From Anthoceros angustus (lineage: Eukaryota; Streptophyta; Anthocerotopsida; Anthocerotales; Anthocerotaceae), in assembly GCA_010909165.1 (NCBI GenBank), contig MU008154.1:248001-312000 (forward strand): a DNA stretch of 64,000 nucleotides, read 5' to 3'. The notes beneath the pieces are model-generated. The model made no database searches, was not told the DNA's origin, and worked only from the letters and a program-made list of their open reading frames with translations. Both the position numbers and the translations under genes were made by a program. Shown here piece after piece: positions 11,699 to 24,825 of the stretch. The stretch's first letter is position 1, and the number at the start of each line of letters is the position of its first letter.

Positions 11699-12660
11699 TA
11701 TACGGTACTAAATATGTAGATTATAAATCATAATATATATAATTATTCTAACATCTTTCAACCTTTAAACCAATTCTATTGTAGAAGGAAAACTCCCCTC
11801 ACAAGAAATGTGAAATAGAGAAATTCCTAAGTGAAATTAAAAAAATCTTTATAGCAGTAAAAAACTCTATAGGAACATCTTAAAAGAAAAAAACTCATGC
11901 TTAGGGGTCTTGATTCCTCAAGTCGTTATTCCTCCTAATAAGAGTTTTCATTCCTTATACAAACTAGAAGGAATAGTAGGAGTGTTCGTTTCTCCTAGTA
12001 AGAATCTTCATTTCTTCTGGTAAGAGTTTCAGTTTCTCCTAGTAGGAGTCTTTGTTTCTCTTAATGAGGGTCTTCATTTCTCCTTCTAGATGTTGTCATT
12101 TCTTTAACCGTCTTCAACTTGCACATGTGACCTGCAACCAGTTCCTTCTTTAATGAGTCTTAAACCTGCACCTTAAATCTGTTAGGGTTCTTTGTTCCAT
12201 AGCCTTTGTTCCATAGCTTGTAACACATTCAAGTCTCATGTAATTTGTTAAACGCTTGTGTAAAACTTGTAATTTAGTTGTTTAAGTCTGTTGTGAAGTA
12301 ACTCGTTGAAGTTTTATTGCTCCTCTTTAACCTATAATTTTACGATTTAAGGCTATTGCAAAACCTGTAACTCATTGAAGTCTTTATTTCTCTTCTTAAA
12401 TGTATAACTTAATTGTTTAGGTCTGCAGAAGACTTAAATACGATAGGATAACAACAACTCATAATTCCTCATATAGCCTAATGCTTTAACTTTTCCCAAG
12501 GAGTGGTTCAACTGATCATCAGAAGGGTTATTAAATTCTGCCTAAATAAATAGGTAGATACCTAGGTGAGTGTGTACTCATAGCGTGTGTGTTTAGACTA
12601 TTTGTAAAAGAGTATGCATCCATATGCTATCTAAGAATATGGAGCTTGGTAAAACCATTT
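11699..12660. other. AT-rich intergenic DNA with diffuse short repeats
   Basis: No gene seen. 11935-12090 is a degenerate array of roughly 30-bp units built on (T)TCTCCTAGTAGGAGTCTT. 12245-12430 contains two loosely similar blocks. Confidence 0.5.
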
Positions 12661-12734
12661 TTACATACATGAACATATAAGGGATCATGATAGATCACGA
12701 AAGTGAGAAAGGATCATAACATATCACGAAAGGT

Positions 12735-13110
12735 AGATGGGATGAGATAGGGGACCCTAATAGGTTGCGGGGACCCTAATAGGTTGCGATAGGGGATTAT
12801 ATTAGGTTACGATAGGGTTATAAGGTTGCAATAGGTTGCAATAGGTTGCGATAGGGGATTATATTAGGTTACGATAGGGTTATAAGGTTGCAATAGGTTG
12901 CAATAGGTTGCGATAGGGGATTATATTAGGTTACGATAGGGTTATAAGGTTGCAATAGGTTGCGATAGGGGATTATATTAGGTTACGATAGGGTTATAAG
13001 GTTGCGATAGGGAATTATTTTAGGTTACAGTAGGGTTATAAGGTTGCGATAGGGGATTATTTTAGGTTACGATAGGGTGGGTTATAAGGTTACGATAGGA
13101 TTATAACAAC
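12735..13110. repeat. Satellite-like tandem array
   Basis: Tandem units built on GGGGATTATATTAGGTTACG, ATAGGGTTATAAGG and TTGCAATAGG, repeated about six times with drift toward the right end. The plus strand is strongly G-rich over C. Confidence 0.85.
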
Positions 13111-13196
13111 GCTTGAGATGTTGACAGCCCTTTCGATAGAGAGCCACAAAACGGAGACACTAAGTTTTCAATGGAGACACTGTGTTTTCGTTTTCA

Positions 13197-13408
13197 ATGG
13201 AGACACTGTGTTTTCGATTAAGAGACCCCATAGCAAAGCCCAATAAGGATCTAGACTTCCCATCTTTAGAGACTCTAAAAAGGGCTTATAAATGTGTGGA
13301 TCCTGGAGACACTGTGTTTTCGATTAAGAGACCCCATAGCAAAGCCCAATAAGGATCTAGACTTCCCATCTTTAGAGACTCTAAAAAGGGCTTATAAATG
13401 TGTGGATC
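13197..13408. repeat. Near-perfect 106-bp tandem duplication
   Basis: The block beginning GGAGACACTGTGTTTTCG and ending TGTGTGGATCC occurs twice back to back (13197-13302 and 13303-13408), with no difference I can see. A shorter third piece of the same start lies just upstream, at about 13167-13196. Confidence 0.85.
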
Positions 13409-13600
13409 CGTCCATCTATTATAATCCTTTATCATGACCTATTATAATCCTTTATCATGATCCCCTATCACTTCATGATCTATTATGATCCCCTATCACT
13501 TCATGATCTACTATGATCCCCTATCACCACTTATTATAATCCCTTATCATGATCCCCTATAGTGATCTATTATGATTTTCTATCACGACATAGACACCTG
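13409..13600. repeat. Tandem array of CCCTATCA/TATTATGATC units
   Basis: Short units of the type TATTATGATCCCCTATCACT are repeated. They are roughly the reverse complement of the GATAGGGGAT/GGATCATGATAG units at 12680-13080, so the two arrays face each other around the duplicated 106-bp block. Confidence 0.75.
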
Positions 13601-14500
13601 TGTGTTTTAAATCTTAGTAACCTATTATGAACCCCTGCATGTAATGATCCTATCAAAGAAGCTATATATCCAAGTGGACCAAAAATATTCAGTTATATCT
13701 AGAGAGGATAAGTTCGGCTGTGTAGTTTAGGCCAAGCGGTCATATACATATAGAGGTATGAATGTGGAATTTGATGTACATATATACATCTGTAGTGGGG
13801 TCAGCATAGCAGGGGCTTGCCTGAGTGACTGACATTCACACACTACAGCCAACTCATCGTCCGAAGATGCCCGTGTCTGATTTCAGGACGCTTTCACCGT
13901 ACCATCGAAGCCCTGCTGGAATCTGCATTAACAGGGAACCAACCTACACCGTCCACGACCGTAATAGCTATCCCCACGCAATCAATCTGCCACGAGGCAT
14001 ACAAGCTGTATTCCATTACAACTGCCATCCTGCGCACATCCAGAATTCCAAATCCAGTGGGAACAACAACCAAAAACTGCCCGGACTTGTCAACAAGCAA
14101 ATCCGGCGACCCACACTTTTCACTGTTCTCAGCACTACCAACACAACTGGAGCATGGGAAACGTTTGCAGAGCCGGAATCCAATGTTGTTCATTTGTCTG
14201 CATTAATAGACATAGAATATAGCTACGCCGCGAAACCATCAAAACACGCTGACAACCCTACAGAGCTACAGATTATGTCATTGCATACACCTTGAAGGGC
14301 AGATCAAGGTCGGATTGAACCAAGAGAAAAATGGCGCACTACCTGCAACCTACTCAAGCTTTAAACTGATCGGTAGGGGCACCCCATACCACCTATATGA
14401 TCCCCTCTAGGGGGACATAATCACTTGACCACACTCCCTATATACTGAAGAGAGGGTGTGGTAGGCATCCAACACTGTCTGGCCAACATGACCTCGCAAA
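13601..14500. other. Intergenic region upstream of the RABA 3' end
   Basis: Open frames on both strands (13825-14295 +, 13894-14193 -) overlap each other and match no family I know. They are not called as genes. Confidence 0.4.
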
Positions 14501-14682
14501 AAAATTAACAGAACCCCTTCATTCAGCTGACGGGAATACAATACAAACGACGTCTGAAGTGAAAGAGCCACAGGTGGGAACAGCAACAGCTTATTGAAAG
14601 TAATCCTTCATCCAGATGCTGCACAATGATCCATGTACACCAGCACCACAGCTCTCTGATTTCACATCTCAGCTTAAAAAGG

Positions 14683-16281
<1,599 letters not shown>

Positions 16282-18303
16282 TCAACGATCATAAGGAGCA
16301 TATTGAGGTGACAGAGAGCGGTCCCGCTGCTGACCACGATATGGTGAGTATCGAGGAGACCTATCACGAGCTCTGGAGTAAGGTTGATGCTCGGCAGAGT
16401 GTCGAGGGCGATTATCACGTCCAAACCCGCCACTCCCACCTCCTCGTCTGTATGACTGACTTCCTGCAGATACATGGCATGGGCATCAGAAAAAGGAAAA
16501 TGGAGGAACAGAAGACAGGAATTCAGACAAGTGGGCTCATTGCACCCTGCAGCACTGAGTTCAGCCCACCTCTTGCACCCAAGTACTGCCCAGGAGTAGG
16601 TGTGCGAGCACGTTGCCTCCGAGCCTGCATTGAGAAGCATGTTAAAAGACAAGCTTGAACATCCCAAGAACCACTACCAACCTCTAGGCTATAGCCTGCA
16701 ACGTGGGTACAAGAAGAAGCCTGCAAAGCCAAAGCAGCAAGTAGATAGGCGACCATACAACTTACTGTGTTACGCAAAAGCAGCAGCAGAATCATGGCAA
16801 ACCCATTGGTGTGAAAGAATGTGCGGCAACATGGATGCAGGTTATCCAAAAGTGAGTGTGGCTCCTACACGGCTTCGGAACCCAGACAGCTTCCAACTCA
16901 ACAAGGTCTAGATGCCTCTTGCCAACAGCTGAATGCGAACTTGCAGACATGGATGGCATGGGAAGCAACATTCAGCCGCAGGGAGCTCGATTCGCTGCCG
17001 CAGGTCTCTCATTGATTAGCCTAGGAGTTTGACTCAGCTAGTCATATGTGATGAACAAGCTGTCATCAACCATTCACGTAGAGATGGCTGGCGTTTACTG
17101 AGTTTACAGCTGATCTGCAGCCCCTAGGACCTGGGCAGTGTGCCACCACGCGCGATGGGCCAGGCTGTGATGCAGTAGTTAAGGATAGGCATGTTGGTGG
17201 CGCAAAATAAGGCGCATTCTGGATGACCAAAGGGTCAACGATAGCATTAGCAATGACCAGGCCAAATTTTCTGAGATGGGATGGTAAATAGCCAGCATGA
17301 GTGACCTGCAGAAACACTAATCCTTGAGATGCAGCCACCTTTCTCACACCACCCAACAAGTCTTACCTTCTCTACCGTAATTGTTCGGCCTTCAAGAGTT
17401 GATCGGTTGAGGTACTTGATACATCGTTCGGCCTCATCCAAGTGCTTCATAGTTACAAAACCAAAGCCACACGATTCCTTCGTACGTGGATCTAGGATAA
17501 GCCGACATTCCAGAACCTGCCACACAAAAGGGTCAGCACGAGTTAGACACAAGTTGCCACTCCAAAGTCGTCCAGGGTCTTTAATCAACACATGAAAGTC
17601 CTTGTTTCCAACCTTTCCCTCCTGTGAGAAGTGGTCTTGAAGGAGTTTCTCATTGACGCGAGTCGACAATCCTGTAACATACAGGTCATTGCCAACGTTG
17701 GCAGCATCATCTTTTATCTTCCCACGATCACTCCCTCTTTCACTACCCCTTGCACTTTCATCACCTCTGTCAATACCCCTGATGCCTCCATCACCTCTGT
17801 CACTACCCCTGATGCTTCCATCACCTCTGTCACTACCCCTGATGCTTCCATCACCTCTGTCACTACCCCTGATGCTTCCATCGCCACTTCGGTCACCACC
17901 TCTGTCGCCACCTCTTTCACCACCTCTGTCGCCACCTCTGTCACCACCTCTATCACCACCTCTGTCACCACCTCTTTCGCCACCTCTTTCACCACCTTTG
18001 TCACCACCCCTGTCGCCACCTCTCAGACCACCTCGCTCACCACCTCTCGCAGCACCTCGCTCCCCTCTATGAGTACCACCGAACCAGCAGAGTCAGCATA
18101 TTTGTCAAGAAGGATGCCAGTTTAGAGGTGAGAATGATTCTGGATGGCAATGGCACAATGCCTGACATGATTCTGCCTACCGTGGAGCAGGGCTGAAAGA
18201 GCGTGACCGACTCTGGTAGTCTCTCTCCGACCGATCCTGACGGTCCTTCTCCGACCGACTCTGATTGTCTTTCTCCGGTTCTGGTGAGAGAGAGCTTGAA
18301 TAC
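16282..18303 (-). CDS. SR45a: TRA2/SR45a-like splicing factor (RRM flanked by Arg/Ser- and Arg/Gly/Asp-rich arms); 5' end open
   Basis: RNA-binding SR-like protein of the Transformer-2 family, acting in nuclear pre-mRNA splicing. Five exons join in frame: 18303-18181, 18066-17613, 17516-17367, 16624-16570 and 16463-16282, with stop TGA at 16284-16282. The first exon is Arg/Ser/Glu rich. The second holds a long run of GGDR/GGER repeats and then the RRM start NDLYVTGLSTRVNEK. The third completes the RRM, with CGFGFVTM and CIKYLNRSTLEGRTITVEK. The fourth encodes the family linker RARTPTPGQYLG. The last is Gly/Arg/Ser/Tyr rich. The start codon is unresolved: an ATG directly followed by a GT donor at about 18645 is a candidate first exon but does not join in frame as I read it. 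The Gly/Asp repeat arm is longer than in typical TRA2 proteins. Confidence 0.85.
17757..18060 (-). repeat. In-frame coding minisatellite of the TRA2-like gene
   Basis: On the plus strand this reads as units CACCTCTGTCACTACCCCTG plus TGATGCTTCCAT (17790-17885, about three copies of 36 bp), then shorter CACCTCTGTCGC units to 18060. On the coding strand it encodes RGSDRGDGSI and RGGD/RGGE repeats without breaking the frame. Confidence 0.85.
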
Positions 18304-19019
18304 CTGAACAGATCAAGACCAAAGGGTTCTTCTGGGAAGAAAGTTTGCAAACAGCACAGGCTTCCATCAACGTGTTTCTCAACTAGACTCCAAACCAGGG
18401 GTGAGAACCGGCAGGCACTGCTATGTACAGCTGCCAAGACTCAAGGAATGGGGCAAGGCAACTCGCACAAGCCAAATTGCAGGTTTTACACAGACCTTCC
18501 CTTAGCCGGAGGAGATTTCGCCTGCAAACACCCACAACACGGTAGACGCACATCAGGTCCGATGACGAGTTCATGTCACAATGATGGTCGTGAACCAATT
18601 AAGACTGAAGCTCTATAGCTGCCACGCGAGTCACAAATGCTTACCATGGCTTCGAAGAGTAAGGTGCATCCGCTACCTAGCTGGCTGCAGGATACAACAG
18701 GACAATCCGAAGTTCGAAAAGAGCCCAACACTGTGGAATCCCGCAATAACACCAAGGAGAGACGAGGTTCGCTGCCAGACGACCTAACGAAGCACAAGCG
18801 CAGCTCACTCGCGGGGTAGGAGCTACAACGAGCCCCTAAGCAGATGCTGAGGCGGCTGCCGGCCGGAACGTGAAGCAAAGAGCTTCAAAGCACTAGAAGC
18901 GGCGGTGTCGTCAAGGGGAAGTGTCGAGACAACTTAGGTCTAGTGGGAGGCAAATACTTCTCGTTTCGAGGACAGGCGGAGCATCGAGGTCCTTTGGGGA
19001 CCAGAATCTGGTCCTGGAG

Positions 19020-19562
19020 ATGGCGTCCTCGTCGGAGAAGAGGGGCATCCCTGCGGCTCGGTTTGTACAGGATGTGGAGGCTTTTCTTGCCGAGACAGGC
19101 TCCAACGCGGCCACCGCTCTGAGCACGTTGCAAGACAAGCTGCAGCAGTACAAGCTGGTGGAGATCAAGCTGCTGGGGCAAAAGCGGGATTTGCAGTCCA
19201 AGATTCCGGATATCAAGAAGTGCCTGGAGATTGTTGGGCAGCTGCTGGCGCAGCAGGATTCCAGCCAGGAGATGACGGTGGATTATGAGGTGGCTGAGGG
19301 GATCTACTCGCAGGCCGTGTTGGACAAGACGGACTCGCTTTGCCTGTGGCTTGGGGCGAATGTGATGCTAGAGTACTCCTGCGCGGAGGCCCAGAGTCTC
19401 TTGGAGAAGAATCTGGAGAACGCTAATGCCAGCTTGATTTCTATCAACGAGGACTTGCATTTTTTGCGGGACCAGGTCACGATAACTGAGGTCACTATTG
19501 CTCGAGTGTTCAACTGGGATGTCCATCGGCGGAGAAAAGAGAGGGCTTCTGTTGAAGATTGA
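19020..19562 (+). CDS. PFD3: Prefoldin subunit 3
   Basis: Alpha-class subunit of the hexameric prefoldin chaperone, which hands unfolded actin and tubulin to the CCT chaperonin in the cytosol. The single exon runs from the ATG at 19020 for 180 residues, close to the family norm. It starts [20 protein letters not shown], matching the conserved GIPxAxFVxDVexF block. The N-terminal helix follows, then the beta-hairpin region ([25 protein letters not shown]) and the C-terminal coiled-coil helix ([12 protein letters not shown]...[20 protein letters not shown]). The open frame extends 33 codons upstream, but that part is not family-like, so I start at 19020. The gene is divergent from the TRA2-like gene across about 0.4-0.7 kb. 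Confidence 0.93.
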   Translation: MASSSEKRGIPAARFVQDVEAFLAETGSNAATALSTLQDKLQQYKLVEIKLLGQKRDLQSKIPDIKKCLEIVGQLLAQQDSSQEMTVDYEVAEGIYSQAVLDKTDSLCLWLGANVMLEYSCAEAQSLLEKNLENANASLISINEDLHFLRDQVTITEVTIARVFNWDVHRRRKERASVED

Positions 19563-20280
19563 TCAATGCAGTCGGAGTGGGAGCTCGTCATGCTCGCCTC
19601 GGGCTGGGCCAGAGTTTCATCCACATAGGGTCATGCATATAGTCCATGTCGAAGCCATGTTTCCAGCACTCCATCAAGTATATCATCCGTCCAGGGTCTG
19701 GCAGGGTCACCAGGTGCCTCACAATCTCTCACGACTGAGGTTCCTGGAGGACAGGATGTCATTGAGGACATCTGAATTTTGTTAGGCTTAGGATGTAGCC
19801 TGAGACTTCGTAGGCATCTGGCTGTGTACAAAATTGAATCAGTAGCAAAGGCTTACCTGTCTTGCAATGTTGTGTGTAGAACCACAGTGTTTGTAGGGTG
19901 AATTGAGAGTCCACCCAACCGAATGTAACCAACTGTTGTTATGGCATATTGAATTGGCATTCTGCGTGTCTCTGTGCTCTTGCTTGCTTAATGACGAAGG
20001 TGATGCAGGATCACGTCACCGCATATCGTCCGTGGATAAACAACGCATGGTCCTTGTCAACCGCCGACTTCATTCAGGTTGTAACCGGCATCGTTTGTGC
20101 CTTGAAAAGCTGCAAGAGCAATCCACTCTCTCACTGACCAGATGTGCGGATACAGATGATAGCCGTGTTCAGATCACAAGATTTGAAAGTCAGCTGCTCT
20201 TTCACAGAAAACTGCGTCTGGAACATCATCCATCCCTGGACGCCGTCCGGACTGTTCTGGAAGGAAGGGGAGTGGTGAAG
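19563..20280. other. Upstream region of the first P450 gene
   Basis: No gene seen. The last 150 bp (ending GGAAGGGGAGTGGTGAAG before the ATG) is conserved before the other two P450 copies as well, so it was duplicated with them and probably holds the leader. Confidence 0.5.
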
Positions 20281-22498
20281 ATGTCATTCCTTGGCGTCGT
20301 CCTTCCTGGGTCACTGCTTGATGGGTCTAATTCTGCCACCATTCTTACAATTGCCTCTATTGCTGTGGCGCTATTAGCCATTTGGAAGAGCTATGAAGGG
20401 AAGAAGCTGCCTCTTCCTCCAGGACCTTTCAACTGGCCTGTGGTGGGCAGCATGTTTCTCGTAGGGTCGGAACCTCCTCTTGCTTTCTCGAGGCTTGCTA
20501 AACGCTACGGGCCATTGATGTACATGAGGCTCGGATCACGTTCCACACTCGTGGTCTCCAATGTAGAGGTACTCATCTCGTTGTGCACAAGCTGTTTGCG
20601 GGCTGTAGACCGTTTTTCATGAACTTTCCGTGCTTAATCTTGGTCCAGGTCTCTGAACGGCAGGCCGCGATTTGTTGAATCGAACTGTTTGCTTCGATTG
20701 TGCTACCAGATGGCAAAGGAAATCTTTACGGTGCACGATGCCGACTTCGCCTCCCGACCGGACATGATGCTTCGGGAGTATCTTAACTTCGGCAAGGGCC
20801 TGGTCTTCTATCCCACCACAGACCAGTCTAAGCTGTGGCGAAAGATGCTGAACACTGAGCTCCTGGGTGCCCCTCGGATGAAAGACTTCAGGCATATCAG
20901 AGAAGAGGACGCAGCTGCCATGGTAAACTCGGTCTGGCGTTCTCACGAGTCCGGTGAGCCTGTAGTCCAACCTGCAACCCGTGGATGTTTTTTCTGTCCC
21001 TTTTGGAGCACTAATATATATTTGAGCATGGATGTCCCAACTTCCAAGCATGCTGAAGATAGCATTGCGATGTCTGAGACAGGTATCGGAGTGGATATTC
21101 TCCGACTACTGCACGAATTCAGCATGAATAGCATGTTCCGACTGATTTACGGCAAACAGTACTTCCATGCCAGCGGGGAGGTTGTTGAGGAACTCCAATC
21201 CTACAACGAGAAGGTTATGGTGGGATATGAGGCCATCGTTAGCAAGTTCAACATCGCAGATGTGATACCCTCCCTGAGGTGAGGTGATACCTTCTTGTGT
21301 TCGCAGATAGTTCTTCGGTGTTCACATGCACAGTATGCTGTTCAAACTGCAACTGACTGGGCTGTGGTCTATCAGGTGGCTGGATTTGCAAGGAATAGAG
21401 AAGCAATGTAAGCAACTTGCGGAAGATCTGAAGCATGTGATGCCACCGCTCCTTGTGGAACGTAGAAAGAGGCGTCAGGAAGGGACACGTAACCGGGAGT
21501 GCTTCCTGGATGTGTTGCTGTCTCTGGAAGGCGACAGGAAGTTCTCAGACGAGGAAATGCTGGGATTGTGTTCGGTAAGATGATGTCCAGCAACTCTGCT
21601 AGCTTATAGCGATAGATATGCTCGGCAGTGGCCTCACCTCGATGGTACTTTTCTGTAAGGAACTGGTTGGTGCGGGGACAGACACATCAGCCAAGGCAGG
21701 CCAATGGACCATGGCGTACCTCGTTCGCTACCCTCAGATGCAGGCCAAAGCTCATGAAGAACTGGACAGAGTGGTGGGCAAAGGAAGACGAGTGTCCGAG
21801 ACTGACATCCCAAACCTGCCATATATACAGGTGAGAGATTGCTTAGCCAGCTGGAGCTGACTCCCTGCTCTACACTCATCCTGCTCTTAGCTGGCCAGAG
21901 GAAATGTTCTATTTAAGAAGAAACAAGCGGACATGTTGCTACAGGCAGTAGTGAAGGAAGCTCAAAGACTGCGGCCTGTTGCACCTCTAGGGGTGCCTCA
22001 CAACAGCCTCAAAGAGGTTGTTGTAGCCGGCTACAGAGTACCTGCCAACACCCAACTCTTCATAAACTTGATGGCTCTGATGTCGGACGAACTGTACTGG
22101 GAGAAGCCCTGGGAGTTCAGGCCGGAAAGGTTCCTGGAACAAGACATTAGCGCATTCGGCAAAGACTTCCGGTTCCTTCCCTTCGGAAGTGGACGACGAG
22201 GGTCCGTGCGAGCCCTGCCTCTCTCCGTATTATCTGTCCCCACTGCGTTTCCAGGCTAACCAGCGATCATTGAATCTCGGAACTTTTGTGCTGCTGCAGG
22301 TGCCCTGGAGCTCTGTTAGGCCTGACCTCCGTGACTCTCAGTGTGGCAACGTTGCTGCATGCCTTCCAGTGGAGCCTTCCTGATGGGCAACCAGTGGAGG
22401 AGATGGACTTTACCCAGGCTTTTGCCCTGAGTGCGCACATGAAAAGGCCGCTTATCGCAGTTGCCACGCCCAGACTTCCTGCCAACTTTTACTTGTAA
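20281..22498 (+). CDS. Cytochrome P450, A-type (CYP71 clan), gene 1 of cluster
   Basis: Membrane-anchored haem monooxygenase of the endoplasmic reticulum; the substrate is unknown. Seven exons: 20281-20568, 20710-20953, 21083-21278, 21376-21574, 21660-21830, 21945-22201, 22300-22498, giving 517 residues. It has an N-terminal anchor (about residues 15-38), the proline hinge LPLPPGPFNWPVVG, I-helix AGTDTSA, the K-helix ExxR in KEAQRLRP, FRPERF, and the haem loop FLPFGSGRRG joined to CPGA across the last intron. The haem ligand Cys453 is at 22301-22303. The gene structure is identical, exon length for exon length, to the second gene at 24826. The many introns are unlike the usual single-intron A-type layout of seed plants. 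Family number not assigned. Confidence 0.9.
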
Positions 22499-22504
22499 AA
22501 GACC

Positions 22505-24311
22505 AGGTACCTACTATCAGTGTATGTACCAAACTTGTGAACAAGTAGACTTGTTTCTTCTTGAATTGAACAGTTCCTCTGGTCAGCTGGATAGGCAATC
22601 TCACCTGTATGTATGGCAGGTTTGGGATGTCAGTCTCTGACACTCGCCTTGCTTTGCCCTCCAGTCTGTCCAGCTCCTCATGATCTCTGGCCTATGAAGA
22701 GCCCTGACCTGTATATGAGGGTAGCGAACGAGGTACGGCTTGGTCCATTGGCCTGCCTTAGATGATGTATCTGTCCCAGCGCCAACCAGATTCTGGTACA
22801 GAAGTACCAGCAAGGTGAGGCCACTGCCCAGCATACTTATAGCTGTGCGTAATTTCTGTAGCTAGCTAGCAGAGTTGCTGGACATGCTTTGCATCTCACC
22901 GAACACAGTCCCTGCCTCTGCATGAACTTGTTCCAAGGTGTAGCTGTCACCATACTTATCCACCAGAGAAGTGATGAGCTGAAAATGGAACAAGAGTCCC
23001 CCTCCAACGCTGTCAGAAATTTCTCCGCCGCTTCTTGATCTATCAGCATGCCTGTGCCTTCACGCAGCTTCTGTAACCTCCGAAAAGTCATATGCACTGT
23101 CTCTCCTTTCTTGCGTGCAAAGGACGCAAGCTCTGCAATTTTTTCAGGAGTCTTCAGCGGAAAGGCTTTTTCCGGAATCCCCATGAACACCTCCACCGCG
23201 CTGAGAATTTCGTTTCCCCTTCTTGAAACAACAACACATCCAGAAACCACTCCCGGTTAGTAGTGTCCCTTCCTGACGCTTCTCTCTACGTTCCACAAGG
23301 AGCGGTGACATCACATGCTTCAGATCTTCCCGAAGTTGCTTACATTTTTTCTGTAATTCTTGCAAATCTAGCCACCTGATAGATCACAGCCCAGTTGTCC
23401 GCACTTTGAACGTCATACTGTGAAAGTGAACATGGATGAGCTGGCGATGAACACAAGAAGGTATCACCTCACCTCAGGGAGGTTATCACTTCTGCGATGT
23501 TGAACTTGCTAGCGATGGCCGCAAATCCCAGTGTAATCTTCTTGAGAAAGAACTTGAGCTCCTCAACCACCTCCCCATCGGCCTCGGCCTTGAAGTACTG
23601 TTTGCCGTTAATGAGTTAAAACATGCTAGCAGTTCATGTTTAATCCATGCAGTAGTCGGAGAATATCCACTCCGATCCCTGTCTCAGACATCGCGGGCTC
23701 ATCTTCAGCATGTTTGAAAGTTGGAAGATTCATGCCAGCTCAAAAACAGTAGTGCTCCAAAAGGGACAGTAAAAACATCAATGGGTTGGACTACAAGCTT
23801 AGCTCACCGGACTCCAAGAACGCCAGACCGTGTTTAGCATAGCAGCAGCTCCTTCTTCTGTAACATGGCTGAAGTCTTACATCCGAGGGGCACCCAGGAG
23901 CTCAGTGTTCATCACCTTTCGCCGCAGCTTGGATTGATTTGTTGTGGGAGCGTAGGTGAGGACGGGAGGCGAAGACGGCATCGTGCACTGTCAAGATTTT
24001 CCTTGCCATCTGGTAGCACAATCGAAGCAACCAGTTTCATTCAGCGAATCTGTGCCTGCCAGTCGGAGACCCAGACCAAATTGAGCATGGAGAACTGATG
24101 GAAGTACGGTCTAGAGTCCGCAAACACCTTATCCACAACGAGATGAGTACCTCTACATTGGAGACCACGAGTGTGGAGCGTGATTCTTGCCTTCACAGCT
24201 CTTCCAAATGGCTGACAGCGCCACAACAAAGGAGGCAATTGTAACAACCATGGCAGAATTAGACCCATATTCAAGCAATGACCCAGACACGACGTCGCTA
24301 AGGAATGCCAT
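22505..24311 (-). pseudogene. Inverted P450 pseudogene with a foreign insert
   Basis: A third copy of the same P450, on the opposite strand. The ATG at 24311 opens an exon 1 with substitutions that breaks near 24155. Recognisable but frameshifted pieces of exons 2-5 follow (about 23990-23860, 23690-23480, 23390-22900, 22840-22620). Exons 6 and 7, including the haem-binding loop, are absent: similarity ends in intron 5, within a few bases of the stop of gene 1. Exon 4 is split by about 0.3 kb of unrelated coding-like DNA (about 22907-23205). Confidence 0.85.
22907..23205 (-). mobile_element. Gag-like fragment inserted in P450 pseudogene exon 4
   Basis: Between the pseudogene words equivalent to KFS and LCS lies an open stretch reading EKIAELASFARKKGETVHM and RRLQKLREGTG, then VDKYGDSYTLEQV-like words. 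The composition and the helical KxxExVxxxxxRLxxLR pattern suggest a retrotransposon gag fragment. No LTR or target duplication is visible, so this is inference. Confidence 0.4.
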
Positions 24312-24825
24312 CTTCACCACTTCCCTTGCTTGCAAAACAGTCCGGACAGCCTCCAAGGATGGATGACGTTCCAGACTCAGTTTTGTGCCAGAGAGCAGCT
24401 GAACTTCAAATACTGTCATCTGGACACGGCTATCTGGTGAGATGAGAGAGTGGGAAGTCCTGCTTTTGCTGTTTTGTAAGGCACAGACACTGCCGGCACA
24501 ACCTGGACATTGGTGACGGCACTTGACAGTCGCGGATACCTGTTGCGTATGGGGATTTTGGACATGCGAGAGACTATGTATGTATGTATGTGGAGGCCAT
24601 TGGCATGAGATGCGACGGAGGACGTGGTACGGGCGGAGCATCTATGGCTCGGGAGCCCATGGTGTCCACTCTCTCACTCTGACCAGATGTGCGGACACAA
24701 ATGTAGCTGTGTCCAGATCACAAGATTTGAAGCAATCAGCTGCTCTTTCACAGAAAACTGCATCTGGAACATACTCTGTCCTTGGAGGCTGCCCGGACTG
24801 TCTGCACGGAAGGGGAGTGGTGCAG

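Noticed and set aside
11197-11733. 178-codon plus-strand open frame
   Set aside because: It runs across the right terminal inverted repeat and its duplicated piece. The cysteine-rich text is repeat DNA read in frame.
12735-13110. Possible CRISPR-like array
   Set aside because: Units are directly adjacent with no unique spacers, in a plant nuclear context. It is a satellite.
13825-14295. 156-codon plus-strand open frame
   Set aside because: It overlaps a minus-strand frame of similar size and has no family resemblance or domain-like pattern, so it is probably chance.
17714-18125. Ser/Thr/Pro-rich plus-strand frames
   Set aside because: They are complements of the Arg/Gly/Asp coding repeat of the TRA2-like gene.
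19903-20280. N-terminal extension of the first P450
   Set aside because: It has no start fitting a membrane anchor, and the region is conserved before the other copies as non-coding leader. The ATG at 20281 gives the canonical anchor.
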